Under the pieces are notes generated by a model. That model was not told the DNA's origin. It did no database searches and saw nothing but the letters and a program-made list of their open reading frames with translations. Of a stretch of DNA of 64,000 nt, positions 52,438-61,444 are shown one piece after another. The DNA is from Bauldia sp. Lineage in GTDB: Bacteria > Pseudomonadota > Alphaproteobacteria > Rhizobiales > Kaistiaceae. Within the stretch, counting starts at the first letter, position 1. Each line of letters starts with the position of its first letter. The translations under genes and the position numbers were made by a program. The DNA lies in NCBI GenBank assembly GCA_026126065.1, contig JAHCJY010000006.1:124001-188000 (forward strand). The letters are read 5' to 3'.

Positions 52438-54770
52438 CCCGACCGCTCCGCTTCGGCACGCGCACCCCGCGCCGCGAGGATCCCGACCTTCTCCGCGGCG
52501 AGGGCAAATTCCTCGCCGACCTCATCCCGCAGGGCGCGCTGTGGCTCACGGTCGTCCGCTCCACTGACGCCCACGCGATCATCCTCGGCCTCGACGCGGA
52601 AGCCGCGAAGGCCATGCCCGGCGTCGCCGCCATCGTCACCGCCGCGGATCTGCCGGCCGGCCTCGGCCATCTACCCTGTGTCGACCTCATCGACACCTCG
52701 CTACCCGTCTTCCATCCGGTCCTTGCGGGCGAGCGCATCCGCTACGCCGGCCAGCCGATCGCAGCCGTGGTCGCGAGCACGCCGGCTCAGGCGGAGGACG
52801 CCGCCGCCGCAGTGATTGTCGCAACGCGGAAGCTGGCCCCCGTCCTCTCCGCAGCCGACGCGCTCCGCCCCGAATCGCCCTGGCTCTACCCGGAGCTCGG
52901 CACCAACGCCGTCCACGTCACGCGCCAGCTCGTGGGCGACCCGGACGCAGCGTTCTCCGTTGCGGCGCTCGTCGTGGAGGAAACCGTCGCCGTCCACCGC
53001 GTCGGCGCGGCGCCCATGGAGATGCGCGGCTGCTTCGGCGAAGTCGAGCCGGGCAGCGGTCGCCTCGTCCTCACCTCGACCACCCAGATTCCGCAGTCGG
53101 TTCGCGCGCACCTCGCCGAAATCCTGACGCGTCCGGCGGAAAGCATCCTCGTCCGTGCCCCACGCCTCGGCGGCGGCTTCGGCCTCAAGGAGGCGATGTA
53201 TCCCGAGGAGGTGCTGGTGCTCCTCCTTGCCGAGCGGCTCGGCCGGCCGGTGGCGTTTCTCGAGGACCGCCGCGAACATTTCCGCTCGGCGGTGCAGGCG
53301 CGCGAGGAGACGATCCGCATCCGCGCCGCATTCGCCGTGGACGGCACGGCCACCGCCGTCGACGTGGCGTGCCTCGCCGATATCGGCGGCGCCTACGGCC
53401 TCGTCGCCAATGCGCCGGGCGCGGCCATCGCGAACGCCCGCGGCGGATACGTCATGCCGAACTTCCGCTCGGTTGCGACCTCCGTGGTGACGAACAAGCC
53501 GCCGCTCAACGTCTACCGCGGCGCCGGCCACCCCCAGGCGGTGCTGGCGATGGAGCGCGTCATGGACAAGGCGGCCACAGCGCTCGGCATCGACCGCGCA
53601 GCCATCCGCCGCCACAACCTCATCCCCGCATGGATGCTGCCGCTTGACCGCGGCATCTCCTATTCCGGCCTGCCGCGCCAGATTCTCGACAGCGGTGACT
53701 ACGTCCACGCCTTCGATATGACCCTCGAGGCCATCGGCTACGCCGCCTTCCCGGCGCGGAAGGCCGCCTTCGAGGCAGCGCATCCGCGGCGAAAACTCGG
53801 GCTCGGCCTGTCCTTCATGGTCGAGATGACGGCCGTCGGCCCCGACGAGCCCGCGGAGATCGAGGTGCTCCCCGACGGCCGCGTCCGCCTCCACGCCGCG
53901 CTGACCGCGATGGGGCAGGGGATCGAGACCGTTCTCGGCCAGGTCGTCGCCGACACGCTCGGCATCGACCTCGACGCCGTCGAGATATCCCTCGCCGACA
54001 CCGACCGTATTCCGTTCGCCGTCGGGACCTACGCCAGCCGTGGCGGGGCCGTTGGCGGCTCGGCGGCCGCGAAGGCCGGGAAGGCGCTGATCGAGGTGGC
54101 GACGGACCTCGGCGCCGACCTGCTCGGCGTGGATCGCTCCGCCGTCGAGTGGAGCGAGGGCGCCATAGTCCGCCGCGACGGCACGAACGAGCCGCTCCCG
54201 CTGGTCGAACTCGCGCGCCTCGCCGCTTCTGCCGGGCGCGCCGACGCCCTTCGCGCCAGCGTGCGCTTCGCAGTGCCGGATACCTCCTTCGCCTACGGCG
54301 CACACGCGGCGATCGTCGAAGTCGACACGGGCACCGGCGTCGTCACGGTTCTCGACTATGCCGTGACGCATGATTGCGGCCGCCTCGGCAATCCGATGAT
54401 CGTCGATGGCCAGATCGTCGGCGGCGTGACGCAAGGCATCGGCGCGACCCTCTACGAGGAGATCGCTTTCGACGCCGCGGGGCGCCCGCTGACGCAGGGC
54501 TTCTTCGACTACCCGATCCCCGTCGCCGCAACGGCGCCGCGCTTCCATCTCCTCCACCTGGAGACGCCGTCGCCGCACAATCCGCTCGGCATGAAGGGCG
54601 CGGGCGAGGCCGGTTTCACCGGCACGCCCGCCGCGATCACCAACGCCGTCGCCGACGCGCTGGGGCAGGACCTGCCGCTCACGCGCGACCCTGGCCCACT
54701 GTCGCCCGCCCGCATCCGCGCGCTGCTGCGCGAGCGCGAGGTGGCTCAGGCGGCCGGCTTCTCGGCGTAG
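52434..54770 (+). CDS. Molybdenum hydroxylase large (Moco) subunit (XdhB/CoxL-like)
   Basis: A 778-residue Moco-binding catalytic subunit. Landmarks: RAPRLGGGFGLKEAM, VYRGAGHPQAVLAMERVMD and the base glutamate in MKGAGEAGFTG. The CO dehydrogenase-specific AYRCSFR loop is absent, so this is a purine/aldehyde/N-heterocycle hydroxylase, not a CODH. With PuuD and other genes nearby, xanthine dehydrogenase is plausible. GTG at 52434 overlaps CoxS. Its end overlaps the convergent oxygenase gene by 25 bases. Confidence 0.88.
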   Translation: MTRPLRFGTRTPRREDPDLLRGEGKFLADLIPQGALWLTVVRSTDAHAIILGLDAEAAKAMPGVAAIVTAADLPAGLGHLPCVDLIDTSLPVFHPVLAGERIRYAGQPIAAVVASTPAQAEDAAAAVIVATRKLAPVLSAADALRPESPWLYPELGTNAVHVTRQLVGDPDAAFSVAALVVEETVAVHRVGAAPMEMRGCFGEVEPGSGRLVLTSTTQIPQSVRAHLAEILTRPAESILVRAPRLGGGFGLKEAMYPEEVLVLLLAERLGRPVAFLEDRREHFRSAVQAREETIRIRAAFAVDGTATAVDVACLADIGGAYGLVANAPGAAIANARGGYVMPNFRSVATSVVTNKPPLNVYRGAGHPQAVLAMERVMDKAATALGIDRAAIRRHNLIPAWMLPLDRGISYSGLPRQILDSGDYVHAFDMTLEAIGYAAFPARKAAFEAAHPRRKLGLGLSFMVEMTAVGPDEPAEIEVLPDGRVRLHAALTAMGQGIETVLGQVVADTLGIDLDAVEISLADTDRIPFAVGTYASRGGAVGGSAAAKAGKALIEVATDLGADLLGVDRSAVEWSEGAIVRRDGTNEPLPLVELARLAASAGRADALRASVRFAVPDTSFAYGAHAAIVEVDTGTGVVTVLDYAVTHDCGRLGNPMIVDGQIVGGVTQGIGATLYEEIAFDAAGRPLTQGFFDYPIPVAATAPRFHLLHLETPSPHNPLGMKGAGEAGFTGTPAAITNAVADALGQDLPLTRDPGPLSPARIRALLREREVAQAAGFSA

Positions 54771-55732
54771 ACCTGATGGAGCCGCTGCATCACATATTCG
54801 CCGGCCAGGATCGGCTCGTAGCGCGGCGCCTCGCCAGGCCCGAGGAGGCCCTCGATGACCCCGATCGGTGCGTCGACATTGGTGGTGAAGAAGAACGGCA
54901 TCGAATAGCGTTCGCGGCCGGTCCGGTTGATCACCCGGTGGGGCGTCGGTTTCAGCATGCCGTTCGTCCAGCGCGCCAACTGCTCGCCGACGATCAGCAC
55001 CAGCGTCCCCGGGAGCGGCGTTGCCGCACGCCAGCCGCCGCCGGGCGAAACGACTTCGAGCCCGCCCACATCGTCCTGCGCCAGCAGCGACATGCACTCC
55101 ATGTCGGTATGCCGTCCGATGCCGACGGACACGTCGTCGGCCGGATCCTGGCTCGGATAGCGGTAGAGCCGCAGCGTCGCGAGCGGCCGGTCGACCTTGT
55201 CGGCAAAGAAGGCCGGACTGCCGCCGAGTCCCTCCGCCGTCACGGCAAGCACCTGCGCCGCCACCCCGCGCATCGCCTCCAGCATGCCCTCGACGATGGG
55301 CCGGAAGCCGGGCGGGTTCTCGGGCCAGAGGTTGGGCGTCGTGACCTTCCGGGCGATCAGCAGCGCCGGGTCGACATCGGTGATGCGAAGGCCCGTGGCG
55401 AAGCCCTCCTTGGCGTCGCCCTTCGTCGTCCGGTCGGTCTTCTCCGCCATCGACGGGATGTAGCCGCTGTTGCCGCCGGTCTGGCCGTAGTGGATCCGTT
55501 CCTTCTCCTCGAGCGGCAGGGCGAAGTAGCTGCGCGCCATCGCGAACGCGCCATCGAGGATCGGCTGGGGGATACCGTGGCCGATCAGGTAGAGGAAGGC
55601 ATGCCGCTGGCACATCCGGACCGCGTCGCGGGCGAGCCGTACGCTCTCCTCGCCGCGGGCTCGCCGCCATGCGCCGATATCGAAGATGGGAAGGCCGAGG
55701 TCGGCCGTGGAATCGCTGAGGGGGGTCGTCAT
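54746..55732 (-). CDS. 2-oxoglutarate/Fe(II) oxygenase, isopenicillin N synthase-like
   Basis: A 328-residue non-haem iron dioxygenase. The iron ligands are in HTDMECMS and PHRVINR, and the 2OG-binding arginine/serine in [10 protein letters not shown]-terminal IFDIGAWRR and [10 protein letters not shown] are family motifs. It could hydroxylate a nucleobase-like substrate; xanthine or thymine/uracil dioxygenases have the same fold. It lies antisense to the large-subunit end and divergent from hiuH. Confidence 0.85.
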   Translation of the reverse strand: MTTPLSDSTADLGLPIFDIGAWRRARGEESVRLARDAVRMCQRHAFLYLIGHGIPQPILDGAFAMARSYFALPLEEKERIHYGQTGGNSGYIPSMAEKTDRTTKGDAKEGFATGLRITDVDPALLIARKVTTPNLWPENPPGFRPIVEGMLEAMRGVAAQVLAVTAEGLGGSPAFFADKVDRPLATLRLYRYPSQDPADDVSVGIGRHTDMECMSLLAQDDVGGLEVVSPGGGWRAATPLPGTLVLIVGEQLARWTNGMLKPTPHRVINRTGRERYSMPFFFTTNVDAPIGVIEGLLGPGEAPRYEPILAGEYVMQRLHQVYAEKPAA

Positions 55733-55935
55733 GCTGCGGACGCTCCGTTTGCCGGTTGGGACAAGGGAACGTCAGCGCGGGTCGACGGGGTGGGTCGCGG
55801 GTCGCTGCCGTCCAAGGCTGCCGGGCCGTCTCGCCCGACGCGATACGGCCACGCTATCGGCCCGTCGCTTTTCGCGGCAAGCATAATTGTTGGGCGGTCT
55901 GGTCATTGCAGCGCCGCGGAAGGGGAGGGTCACGC

Positions 55936-56283
55936 ATGGGCCGGCTGACGACGCACGTTCTCGATCTCGCGCTCGGCCGCCCGGCCTCAGGGATGGCGAT
56001 CGAGCTCTGGAGCGCCGGCGACACGCCGCAGTTCCTGGTCCGCACGGTGACCAACGCCGACGGCCGCGTGGACGCCCCTTTGCTGGAAGGCGCTGCGATG
56101 GTGCCTGGCCTCTACGAACTCCGCTTCGCCGCACGGTCCTACTTCCGCAGCGTCGGCACCGCGATTGCAGAGCCTTTCCTCGACGTCATTCCCATCCGCT
56201 TCGGCATCTCCGATGCCTCGGCCCACCTCCATGTCCCACTGCTTCTCTCGCCCTACGGCTACTCGACCTACCGTGGCAGCTGA
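55936..56283 (+). CDS. hiuH: 5-hydroxyisourate hydrolase
   Basis: A 115-residue transthyretin-like enzyme. It starts [20 protein letters not shown], has the conserved RTVTNADGR and ends with YRGS, the family's signature tail. It hydrolyses 5-hydroxyisourate from urate oxidation to OHCU. ATG at 55936 after GGGGAGGG. It precedes puuD with a repeat-filled gap of 327 bases. Confidence 0.93.
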   Translation: MGRLTTHVLDLALGRPASGMAIELWSAGDTPQFLVRTVTNADGRVDAPLLEGAAMVPGLYELRFAARSYFRSVGTAIAEPFLDVIPIRFGISDASAHLHVPLLLSPYGYSTYRGS

Positions 56284-56610
56284 CGCGGGCGTTGCCTTCC
56301 GCGCTCGCCAGTGCTCTCCCTCCTCCCCCCTTGAGGGGGAGGGATGGGGAGGGGGGTATGCCGCACGACGGACGGCAGCCGTTTGGCCACGGCCCTCGCG
56401 CGGGTCTGTCTTCCCCGACCGACGGTACGACGAGGGGCGCACCCCCCTCTCTGTCTCTCCCCCTCAAGGGGGGAGAGGACCCTTCGATGGGCTTTGCGAA
56501 TCGAGGCGAGGTCCACCGAAGCCACCGGCAATTGCGCCGCCAGGTCGGAAGCCGGGGTGCCCAGCGCACATCGCGTTCACTCTTCACGCGACAGCGGAAG
56601 CGAGTGCCCC
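56284..56610. repeat. 327-base gap with long inverted repeat
   Basis: No gene. Outer arms of about 38 bases (near 56321-56357 and 56441-56478) share 17 identical bases around CTTGAGGGGG and 9 at the other end. G/C-strand asymmetry makes long runs of G and C. It differs from the elements at 37360 and 47062 in sequence. Confidence 0.65.
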
Positions 56611-57798
56611 ATGACCGGCGTCGCGGCCGAGTGGCTGAACCTCCTGTTCCGCTGGGGCCACATCATCGTGGGCGTCAGCTGGATCGGAACGTCGTTCTAT
56701 TTCATCGCCCTCGACCTCGGCCTCCGGAAACGGGCCGACATGAAGGAGGGCGTCTCCGGCACTGCGTGGCAGGTGCACGGCGGCGGCTTCTACCACGTCG
56801 AAAAATACCTCGTGGCGCCGACGGACCTGCCGTCGGAACTGATCTGGTTCCGCTGGGAGGCCTACCTCACCTGGATCAGCGGCTTCGCGCTTCTCGTCCT
56901 CCAGTACTACCTTCAGGCCAACGCCTATCTTATTGATCCGTCAGTGGCGGACATCTCGCCGGTGGCAGCCATCCTGATCTCGCTGGTGAGCCTCGTCGCC
57001 GGGTGGTTCATCTACGATCGCCTCCTTTGTCGGACGGCGATCGGCGAGCGGCCGCTGACCTTGGCGGTCGCCGTCTTCCTCCTCGTCGTGCTCGGCGCGC
57101 TCGTCTTCCAGTTCGTCTTCTCGGGTCGCGGCGCCCTCATCCATGTCGGTGCGCTCATCGGCACGATCATGGCGGCGAACGTGTTCCTGGTGATCATCCC
57201 GAACCAGCGGACGATCACGAAATCGCTCCTCGCCGGCGAGCCGCCCGATCCCGCGCTCGGGGCCATGTCGAAGCAGCGTTCGGTCCACAACAATTACCTG
57301 ACGCTGCCCGTCCTCCTCTTCATGGTCAGCAACCACTATCCGCTGCTGGCCGCACACGGGCAGATCTGGCTGGTCGTCGCGCTGATCCTCGTGATGGGCG
57401 GCAGCTTGCGCCACCTCATCAACCGCCACGATGCCCACGACCCGGTCCGGAAGTTCATCTGGGCGCTGCCGGTGGCGATCGCAGCGCTCGCCGTGGCGGT
57501 CATCGTTACCGCCCCCCGGACCACGCCGCCCCCCGAGGGCCTCGTGGTCACCGACGCCGAGGCGCTTGCGATCGCCACAGCACGCTGCTCCGGCTGTCAT
57601 AGTGCAGCGCCCACGCTGATGGGGCTCACGACGCCACCGCGCGGCATAGAACTGGCAGCCGTCGAGGACCTCGTCCGCCACGCCGACGCTGTCAGGCGCC
57701 AGTCGGTCGACACGACCGCGATGCCGCCGGGCAATTTCACCGCGATGACCGAGGACGAGCGCGTGCGCCTCGGCGCATGGCTGGCAGTCCTGCCGTGA
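56611..57798 (+). CDS. puuD: Urate hydroxylase PuuD (urate oxidase with cytochrome c domain)
   Basis: A 395-residue integral membrane urate hydroxylase. Eight or so membrane helices occupy residues 10-310 (LLFRWGHIIVGVSWIGTSFYF first; GLHHVEKY-like histidines in GFYHVEKYLV). A C-terminal cytochrome c domain carries CSGCH near residue 330. It oxidises urate to 5-hydroxyisourate, passing electrons to the respiratory chain. ATG at 56611; ends overlapping the next gene (GTGA). Confidence 0.92.
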   Translation: MTGVAAEWLNLLFRWGHIIVGVSWIGTSFYFIALDLGLRKRADMKEGVSGTAWQVHGGGFYHVEKYLVAPTDLPSELIWFRWEAYLTWISGFALLVLQYYLQANAYLIDPSVADISPVAAILISLVSLVAGWFIYDRLLCRTAIGERPLTLAVAVFLLVVLGALVFQFVFSGRGALIHVGALIGTIMAANVFLVIIPNQRTITKSLLAGEPPDPALGAMSKQRSVHNNYLTLPVLLFMVSNHYPLLAAHGQIWLVVALILVMGGSLRHLINRHDAHDPVRKFIWALPVAIAALAVAVIVTAPRTTPPPEGLVVTDAEALAIATARCSGCHSAAPTLMGLTTPPRGIELAAVEDLVRHADAVRRQSVDTTAMPPGNFTAMTEDERVRLGAWLAVLP

Positions 57799-58319
57799 CG
57801 CCTGCCGCGCCCCTTTCGATTGCCGCCGTCAATGCGCTGTCCGACGCGGCGTTCGTGTCGTCGTTCGGCGACGTCGCGGAGCATTCCCCGTGGGTGGCCG
57901 AGCGCGCCGCCGCCGCCCGGCCGTTCGCGTCGCGCGATGCGCTCCTCGCAGCGTTCGCGGCCGCCATCGACGCCGCCGATCCCCACCGGCAGCTCGCTCT
58001 TCTGAGGGCGCATCCGGACCTTGCCGGCCGCGCCGCAATCGCCGGCGAGCTTGCGCCTGAATCGACCCGCGAGCAGGCGGGGGCCGGCCTCGGCAGCCTC
58101 ACGCCGGACGAGTTCGCGCGCTTCACCGAACTCAACGACCGCTACCGCGCGCGCTTTCGCTTTCCCTTCATCCTCGCGGTCCGCGGCGCGACGAAGGACA
58201 TGATCCTTGCCTCGTTCGCCGAAAGAGTCGAACGCGCCCCGCATATCGAGTTCGCAACGGCGATGGAGCAGGTCAGGCGGATCGTCAGCTTCCGTCTCGA
58301 GGACCGCGTCGCGCCCTAA
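57795..58319 (+). CDS. OHCU decarboxylase
   Basis: A 174-residue 2-oxo-4-hydroxy-4-carboxy-5-ureidoimidazoline decarboxylase, giving (S)-allantoin. Family features: FGDVAEHSPWVAERAA, ALLRAHPDLAGRAA, and FPFILAVRGATKDMIL. GTG 57795 overlaps puuD by GTGA; an ATG at 57777 is possible. Its stop overlaps the convergent XdhC-MobA stop. Confidence 0.92.
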   Translation: MTPAAPLSIAAVNALSDAAFVSSFGDVAEHSPWVAERAAAARPFASRDALLAAFAAAIDAADPHRQLALLRAHPDLAGRAAIAGELAPESTREQAGAGLGSLTPDEFARFTELNDRYRARFRFPFILAVRGATKDMILASFAERVERAPHIEFATAMEQVRRIVSFRLEDRVAP

Positions 58320-59965
58320 ATGTTGGCCGCGGCGAGCGCCTCCGGAGTGTCGACGTCTTCAAGGACGCCGCTCTCGACCGCGACTTCCGCCATCGCTCCG
58401 GCGTGCCGTTCGAACAGCTGCCGCCCGCCGCTGTCGCCGGCCAGCGCGCTCAGTTCCGCGAAGAACGCGCGCCCCCAGAGGACGGGATTGCCGCGTCGCC
58501 CATCGCGCGAGGGCACGCAGATGGATCGCCCCGCGGCCGGATCGAAGGCGGCGATGAGCCGATCGATCGCGGCCCCGGTCAGGAAGGGCATGTCGGCAAG
58601 GACGATGACCGCGCCGTCGACGCCGTCCGGCAGGGCCTCGATCCCGGTCCGGATCGACGAGGCGATACCGGTCGCAAAGGCGGTGTTGTGCGCCAGGGTG
58701 ACCGACCGGCCGCCCAGGGCAGCCGCAACCCGCCCGGGCTCGTGCCCGGTGACGACGACGACCGGCCGTGCAACCGAGGCAAGCGCGGCGTCGACGGCGC
58801 GAGCAACCATCGGCGTCCCGCCCACCGGTTCGACCAGCTTGTTGCGCCCCATCCGCCGCGAAGCGCCCGCAGCCAGCACGATTGCGGCAATGCGCGGCAT
58901 TGCGGGATAGGCTGCCCGCGGCGCGAGGACCCCGCGCCACGCAGCAGTGAGTTCGGCCATGATCGAGACCGCGATCTCGGCCGGAGAGAGCGCCCCGATC
59001 GGCAGCCCGACCGGTGCGTGCAGCCGCGACAGGCTCGCCTCGTCGAGATCGCGGGCTCGAAGGCGCGCCCGTCGCGCGGCCGCCGTTCGCCGGCTCCCGA
59101 GCGCGCCGACATAGAAGGCCTCCGAGCGCAGCGCTGCGAGGAGTGCGGGCTCGTCGAACTTCGGGTCGTGGCTCAGGGTTACAACCGCCGTCGCGGCATC
59201 GAGCCCGATCCTGGCCAATGCCGCATCGGGCCAATCCGGGACGATGGCGACGCCCGGGAAGCGCGCCGGCGAGGCAAATGCCGGCCGCGGCTCGATGACC
59301 GCAACGTCCCATCCGGCGAGGCGCGCGATGGGCACGAGAGATTCGGCAATGTGGACAGCGCCGACGATCACGAGGCGCGGCGGCGGTCGCCACACCTCGA
59401 CGAATGCGGTGCCGCCCTCCGCCTCCACCACGCCTGAGACGCGTTCCGCGAAGCGGGCACGGGCAAGCTCGATCAGCATGCGCCCAACGGCGGCGGAATC
59501 CGTTGCGTCGTCGTCGGAGAGGAGTGCCGCGTCGCCAGTCGCGAGGTTCGTCACGAGCGCCGCTGCCACGCGCCGCCGGGCGGATTCCTCCATCGCTTCG
59601 AGCAGCGCGAGCTTCGCAGTCGTGGCGGGCTCCACGAACACCTCGATCCGCCCGCCGCAGGAGAGTCCCACCGTCCACGCCGCGTCGTCCGCGACGCCGA
59701 ATGTCAGAAGCACCGGCCGGCCGCTCGCCATGACCTCGCTTGCCTCGAGGATGACCGCGCCCTCGACGCAGCCGCCGGATACCGAGCCCGCGATCACGCC
59801 GTCCTCGCGGATCGCGAGGCGGCTTCCGACCGGCCGGGGCGAGGACCCCCAGGTCCGGATGACCGTCGCGATGGCCGCGCGCTCTCCCCGGCTGTGCCAG
59901 AGGAGCAGCGTTCGGATGACATCGTCCGGGCCGGACGGGGCGGTCTTGCGGGCACAGTCGGTCAT
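58316..59965 (-). CDS. XdhC/CoxI - MobA-like fusion protein (Moco maturation)
   Basis: A 549-residue fusion. Residues 1-345 are XdhC/CoxI (VSGGCVEGAVILEA, VIVGAVHIAESLVPIAR, FYVGALGSRR). Residues about 350-549 are a MobA/MocA-type nucleotidyltransferase (LAAGASRRMGRNKLVEPVGG, VLADMPFL, GRRGNPVLWG). XdhC binds and sulfurates Moco for the hydroxylase; MocA-type enzymes make MCD, the cytosine form used by this class. It should mature the hydroxylase at 51131-54770. Start ATG 59965 (or 59977). Confidence 0.88.
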   Translation of the reverse strand: MTDCARKTAPSGPDDVIRTLLLWHSRGERAAIATVIRTWGSSPRPVGSRLAIREDGVIAGSVSGGCVEGAVILEASEVMASGRPVLLTFGVADDAAWTVGLSCGGRIEVFVEPATTAKLALLEAMEESARRRVAAALVTNLATGDAALLSDDDATDSAAVGRMLIELARARFAERVSGVVEAEGGTAFVEVWRPPPRLVIVGAVHIAESLVPIARLAGWDVAVIEPRPAFASPARFPGVAIVPDWPDAALARIGLDAATAVVTLSHDPKFDEPALLAALRSEAFYVGALGSRRTAAARRARLRARDLDEASLSRLHAPVGLPIGALSPAEIAVSIMAELTAAWRGVLAPRAAYPAMPRIAAIVLAAGASRRMGRNKLVEPVGGTPMVARAVDAALASVARPVVVVTGHEPGRVAAALGGRSVTLAHNTAFATGIASSIRTGIEALPDGVDGAVIVLADMPFLTGAAIDRLIAAFDPAAGRSICVPSRDGRRGNPVLWGRAFFAELSALAGDSGGRQLFERHAGAMAEVAVESGVLEDVDTPEALAAANI

Positions 59966-60006
59966 GCCCGGACGCATGCATCGGCCGTGCCGCGCCGCGG
60001 GCTGCG

Positions 60007-60687
60007 CTACTCCAGCCCGCCGCGTTCCTGGCGTCTGCGGTCGAGCGCCCGCTTCACGGCCAGGAGGTAGCCGCGGTCCTTCTCGACGTCGCGGCCATAG
60101 GAAAGGCTGTCGGACCGGATGCGTCGCATCCCGACCGTCTCCGGCGCCATCTCGATGCGCAGCCCGAGTTCCCGGCCGCGCGCCAGCCAGTCGACCATGT
60201 CGCCGCGGCCGCCATCGACCACCGGCCCGATGAGGCGGGCGGCCTCCGTCCGGATCATCAGCGAGGTGCGTCCCCAGATATCCATCACGCGCCCGACGCG
60301 AGGAGCCTCCGCGGGGCCTCTGAAGGTCAGGCACTGCCCGCAGATGCCCGCCAGTTCGGGGCGCGCGGCAAGGATGGCAAGCTGCGCTTCCGCCTTGTGC
60401 GGCAGCCAGACATCGTCGGCATCGAGATAGGCAAGCACCGGCGTTGTGACTGTGGCGACGCCGGTATTGGTCGCCGCACCACAGCCGGCGTTTGCCTGCC
60501 GGATGACCACGATGTCGAGCCCCTCGCCAAACGCACGCGCGCGTTCGCCCGTGTCGTCGTTCGACCCGTCGTCCACCACGATCACCCGCGCCGGCAAAAC
60601 GCTCTGTCTCGCGATGGACCGCAGGGCGTCGACGATCGTGTCCGCGGCATCGAAGGCGGGGATCACGACGCTGTACCGCTCAGCCAT
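60007..60687 (-). CDS. Family 2 glycosyltransferase (second of pair)
   Basis: A 226-residue GT-A glycosyltransferase. Starts MAERYSVVIPAFDAADTI, with VIVVDDGSNDDT, LAYLDADDVWLPHK (DxD metal site) and a C-terminal basic region. It uses a nucleotide-sugar donor. ATG 60687 overlaps the preceding gene by 8 bases. Last of a four-gene operon with PqqD-like protein, HprK-like kinase and another GT2. Confidence 0.9.
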   Translation of the reverse strand: MAERYSVVIPAFDAADTIVDALRSIARQSVLPARVIVVDDGSNDDTGERARAFGEGLDIVVIRQANAGCGAATNTGVATVTTPVLAYLDADDVWLPHKAEAQLAILAARPELAGICGQCLTFRGPAEAPRVGRVMDIWGRTSLMIRTEAARLIGPVVDGGRGDMVDWLARGRELGLRIEMAPETVGMRRIRSDSLSYGRDVEKDRGYLLAVKRALDRRRQERGGLE

Positions 60688-61444
60688 TCCGGAACGCCTC
60701 CTCGGCGGCTGACTTGGCGCCGAACAGACGGCCGATGGCCATCGTGCCGCCGGTGGCGCGCCGACGTGCCAGCGAACGCCGCAAGGCATCGGCAATGGCA
60801 CGGCGGATGAGATGGACATCATTGGTCATGTTGGTGCCGTGCCGCCGGTACGGCAACGCAAGTTCCGGCTCGACGACGTAAGGAACCTGCCGCTCGAGGA
60901 GCCTGAGATACATATCGATGTCTTCGGCCGCCGCGAGGTCCTCGTCGAATGGTCCCGCGGCCGCGAAGGTGACGCGGTCGAACAGGGTCGACCCGAGCAT
61001 TGTCCCGAGGACCGTGACGGTCCGGCTTCCGGGGATGATCTGGCTCGTGTCCTCGTCGATCGCCTCGAAGAAGGCGGCATGTCCGATGACGAACCCCGTT
61101 CCGCCCAGTGCGGTCAGCCGGTCGACCTGGCGGCGGATCCGTCCCGGGCAACTGTGGTCGTCGGCATCGAGGAAGGTGATGTAGCGGCTTTCGGGCCGTA
61201 TCTCCGCAAGGCCGCGGTTCCGCGCTGCGGCAACACCGCGGTGTTCCCCCGGCACGATGCGGATGGCGGCTGCGCCCGCCGCCACCGCGGCGGCCGTCTC
61301 GAGCGTTCCATCGGTAGAGCCGTCGTCCACGACGACGATATCGAGATCGACATCGTCGCCCTCCCGCAGCAGTGACCGGAGCGCCGGCGCGATGAAGCGC
61401 GCGACGTTGTAGGCCGGCATGATGACGCTCACCGTGTCGGTCAT
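60680..61444 (-). CDS. Family 2 glycosyltransferase (first of pair)
   Basis: A 254-residue GT2. VSVIMPAYNVARFIAPAL, VVVDDGSTDGT and FLDADDHSCPGR give the nucleotide-binding and DxD sites; VAAARNRGLAEI is typical. ATG 61444 overlaps the HprK-like stop by ATGA. Similar in layout to the next gene, but without close identity. Confidence 0.9.
   Translation of the reverse strand: MTDTVSVIMPAYNVARFIAPALRSLLREGDDVDLDIVVVDDGSTDGTLETAAAVAAGAAAIRIVPGEHRGVAAARNRGLAEIRPESRYITFLDADDHSCPGRIRRQVDRLTALGGTGFVIGHAAFFEAIDEDTSQIIPGSRTVTVLGTMLGSTLFDRVTFAAAGPFDEDLAAAEDIDMYLRLLERQVPYVVEPELALPYRRHGTNMTNDVHLIRRAIADALRRSLARRRATGGTMAIGRLFGAKSAAEEAFRNG

Noticed and set aside
52434..54770. Aerobic CO dehydrogenase
   Set aside because: The AYRCSFR active-site loop of form I CoxL is absent; purine/heterocycle hydroxylase fits better.
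52701..55670. 989-residue minus-strand ORF
   Set aside because: Overlaps the hydroxylase large subunit and the oxygenase gene in other frames.
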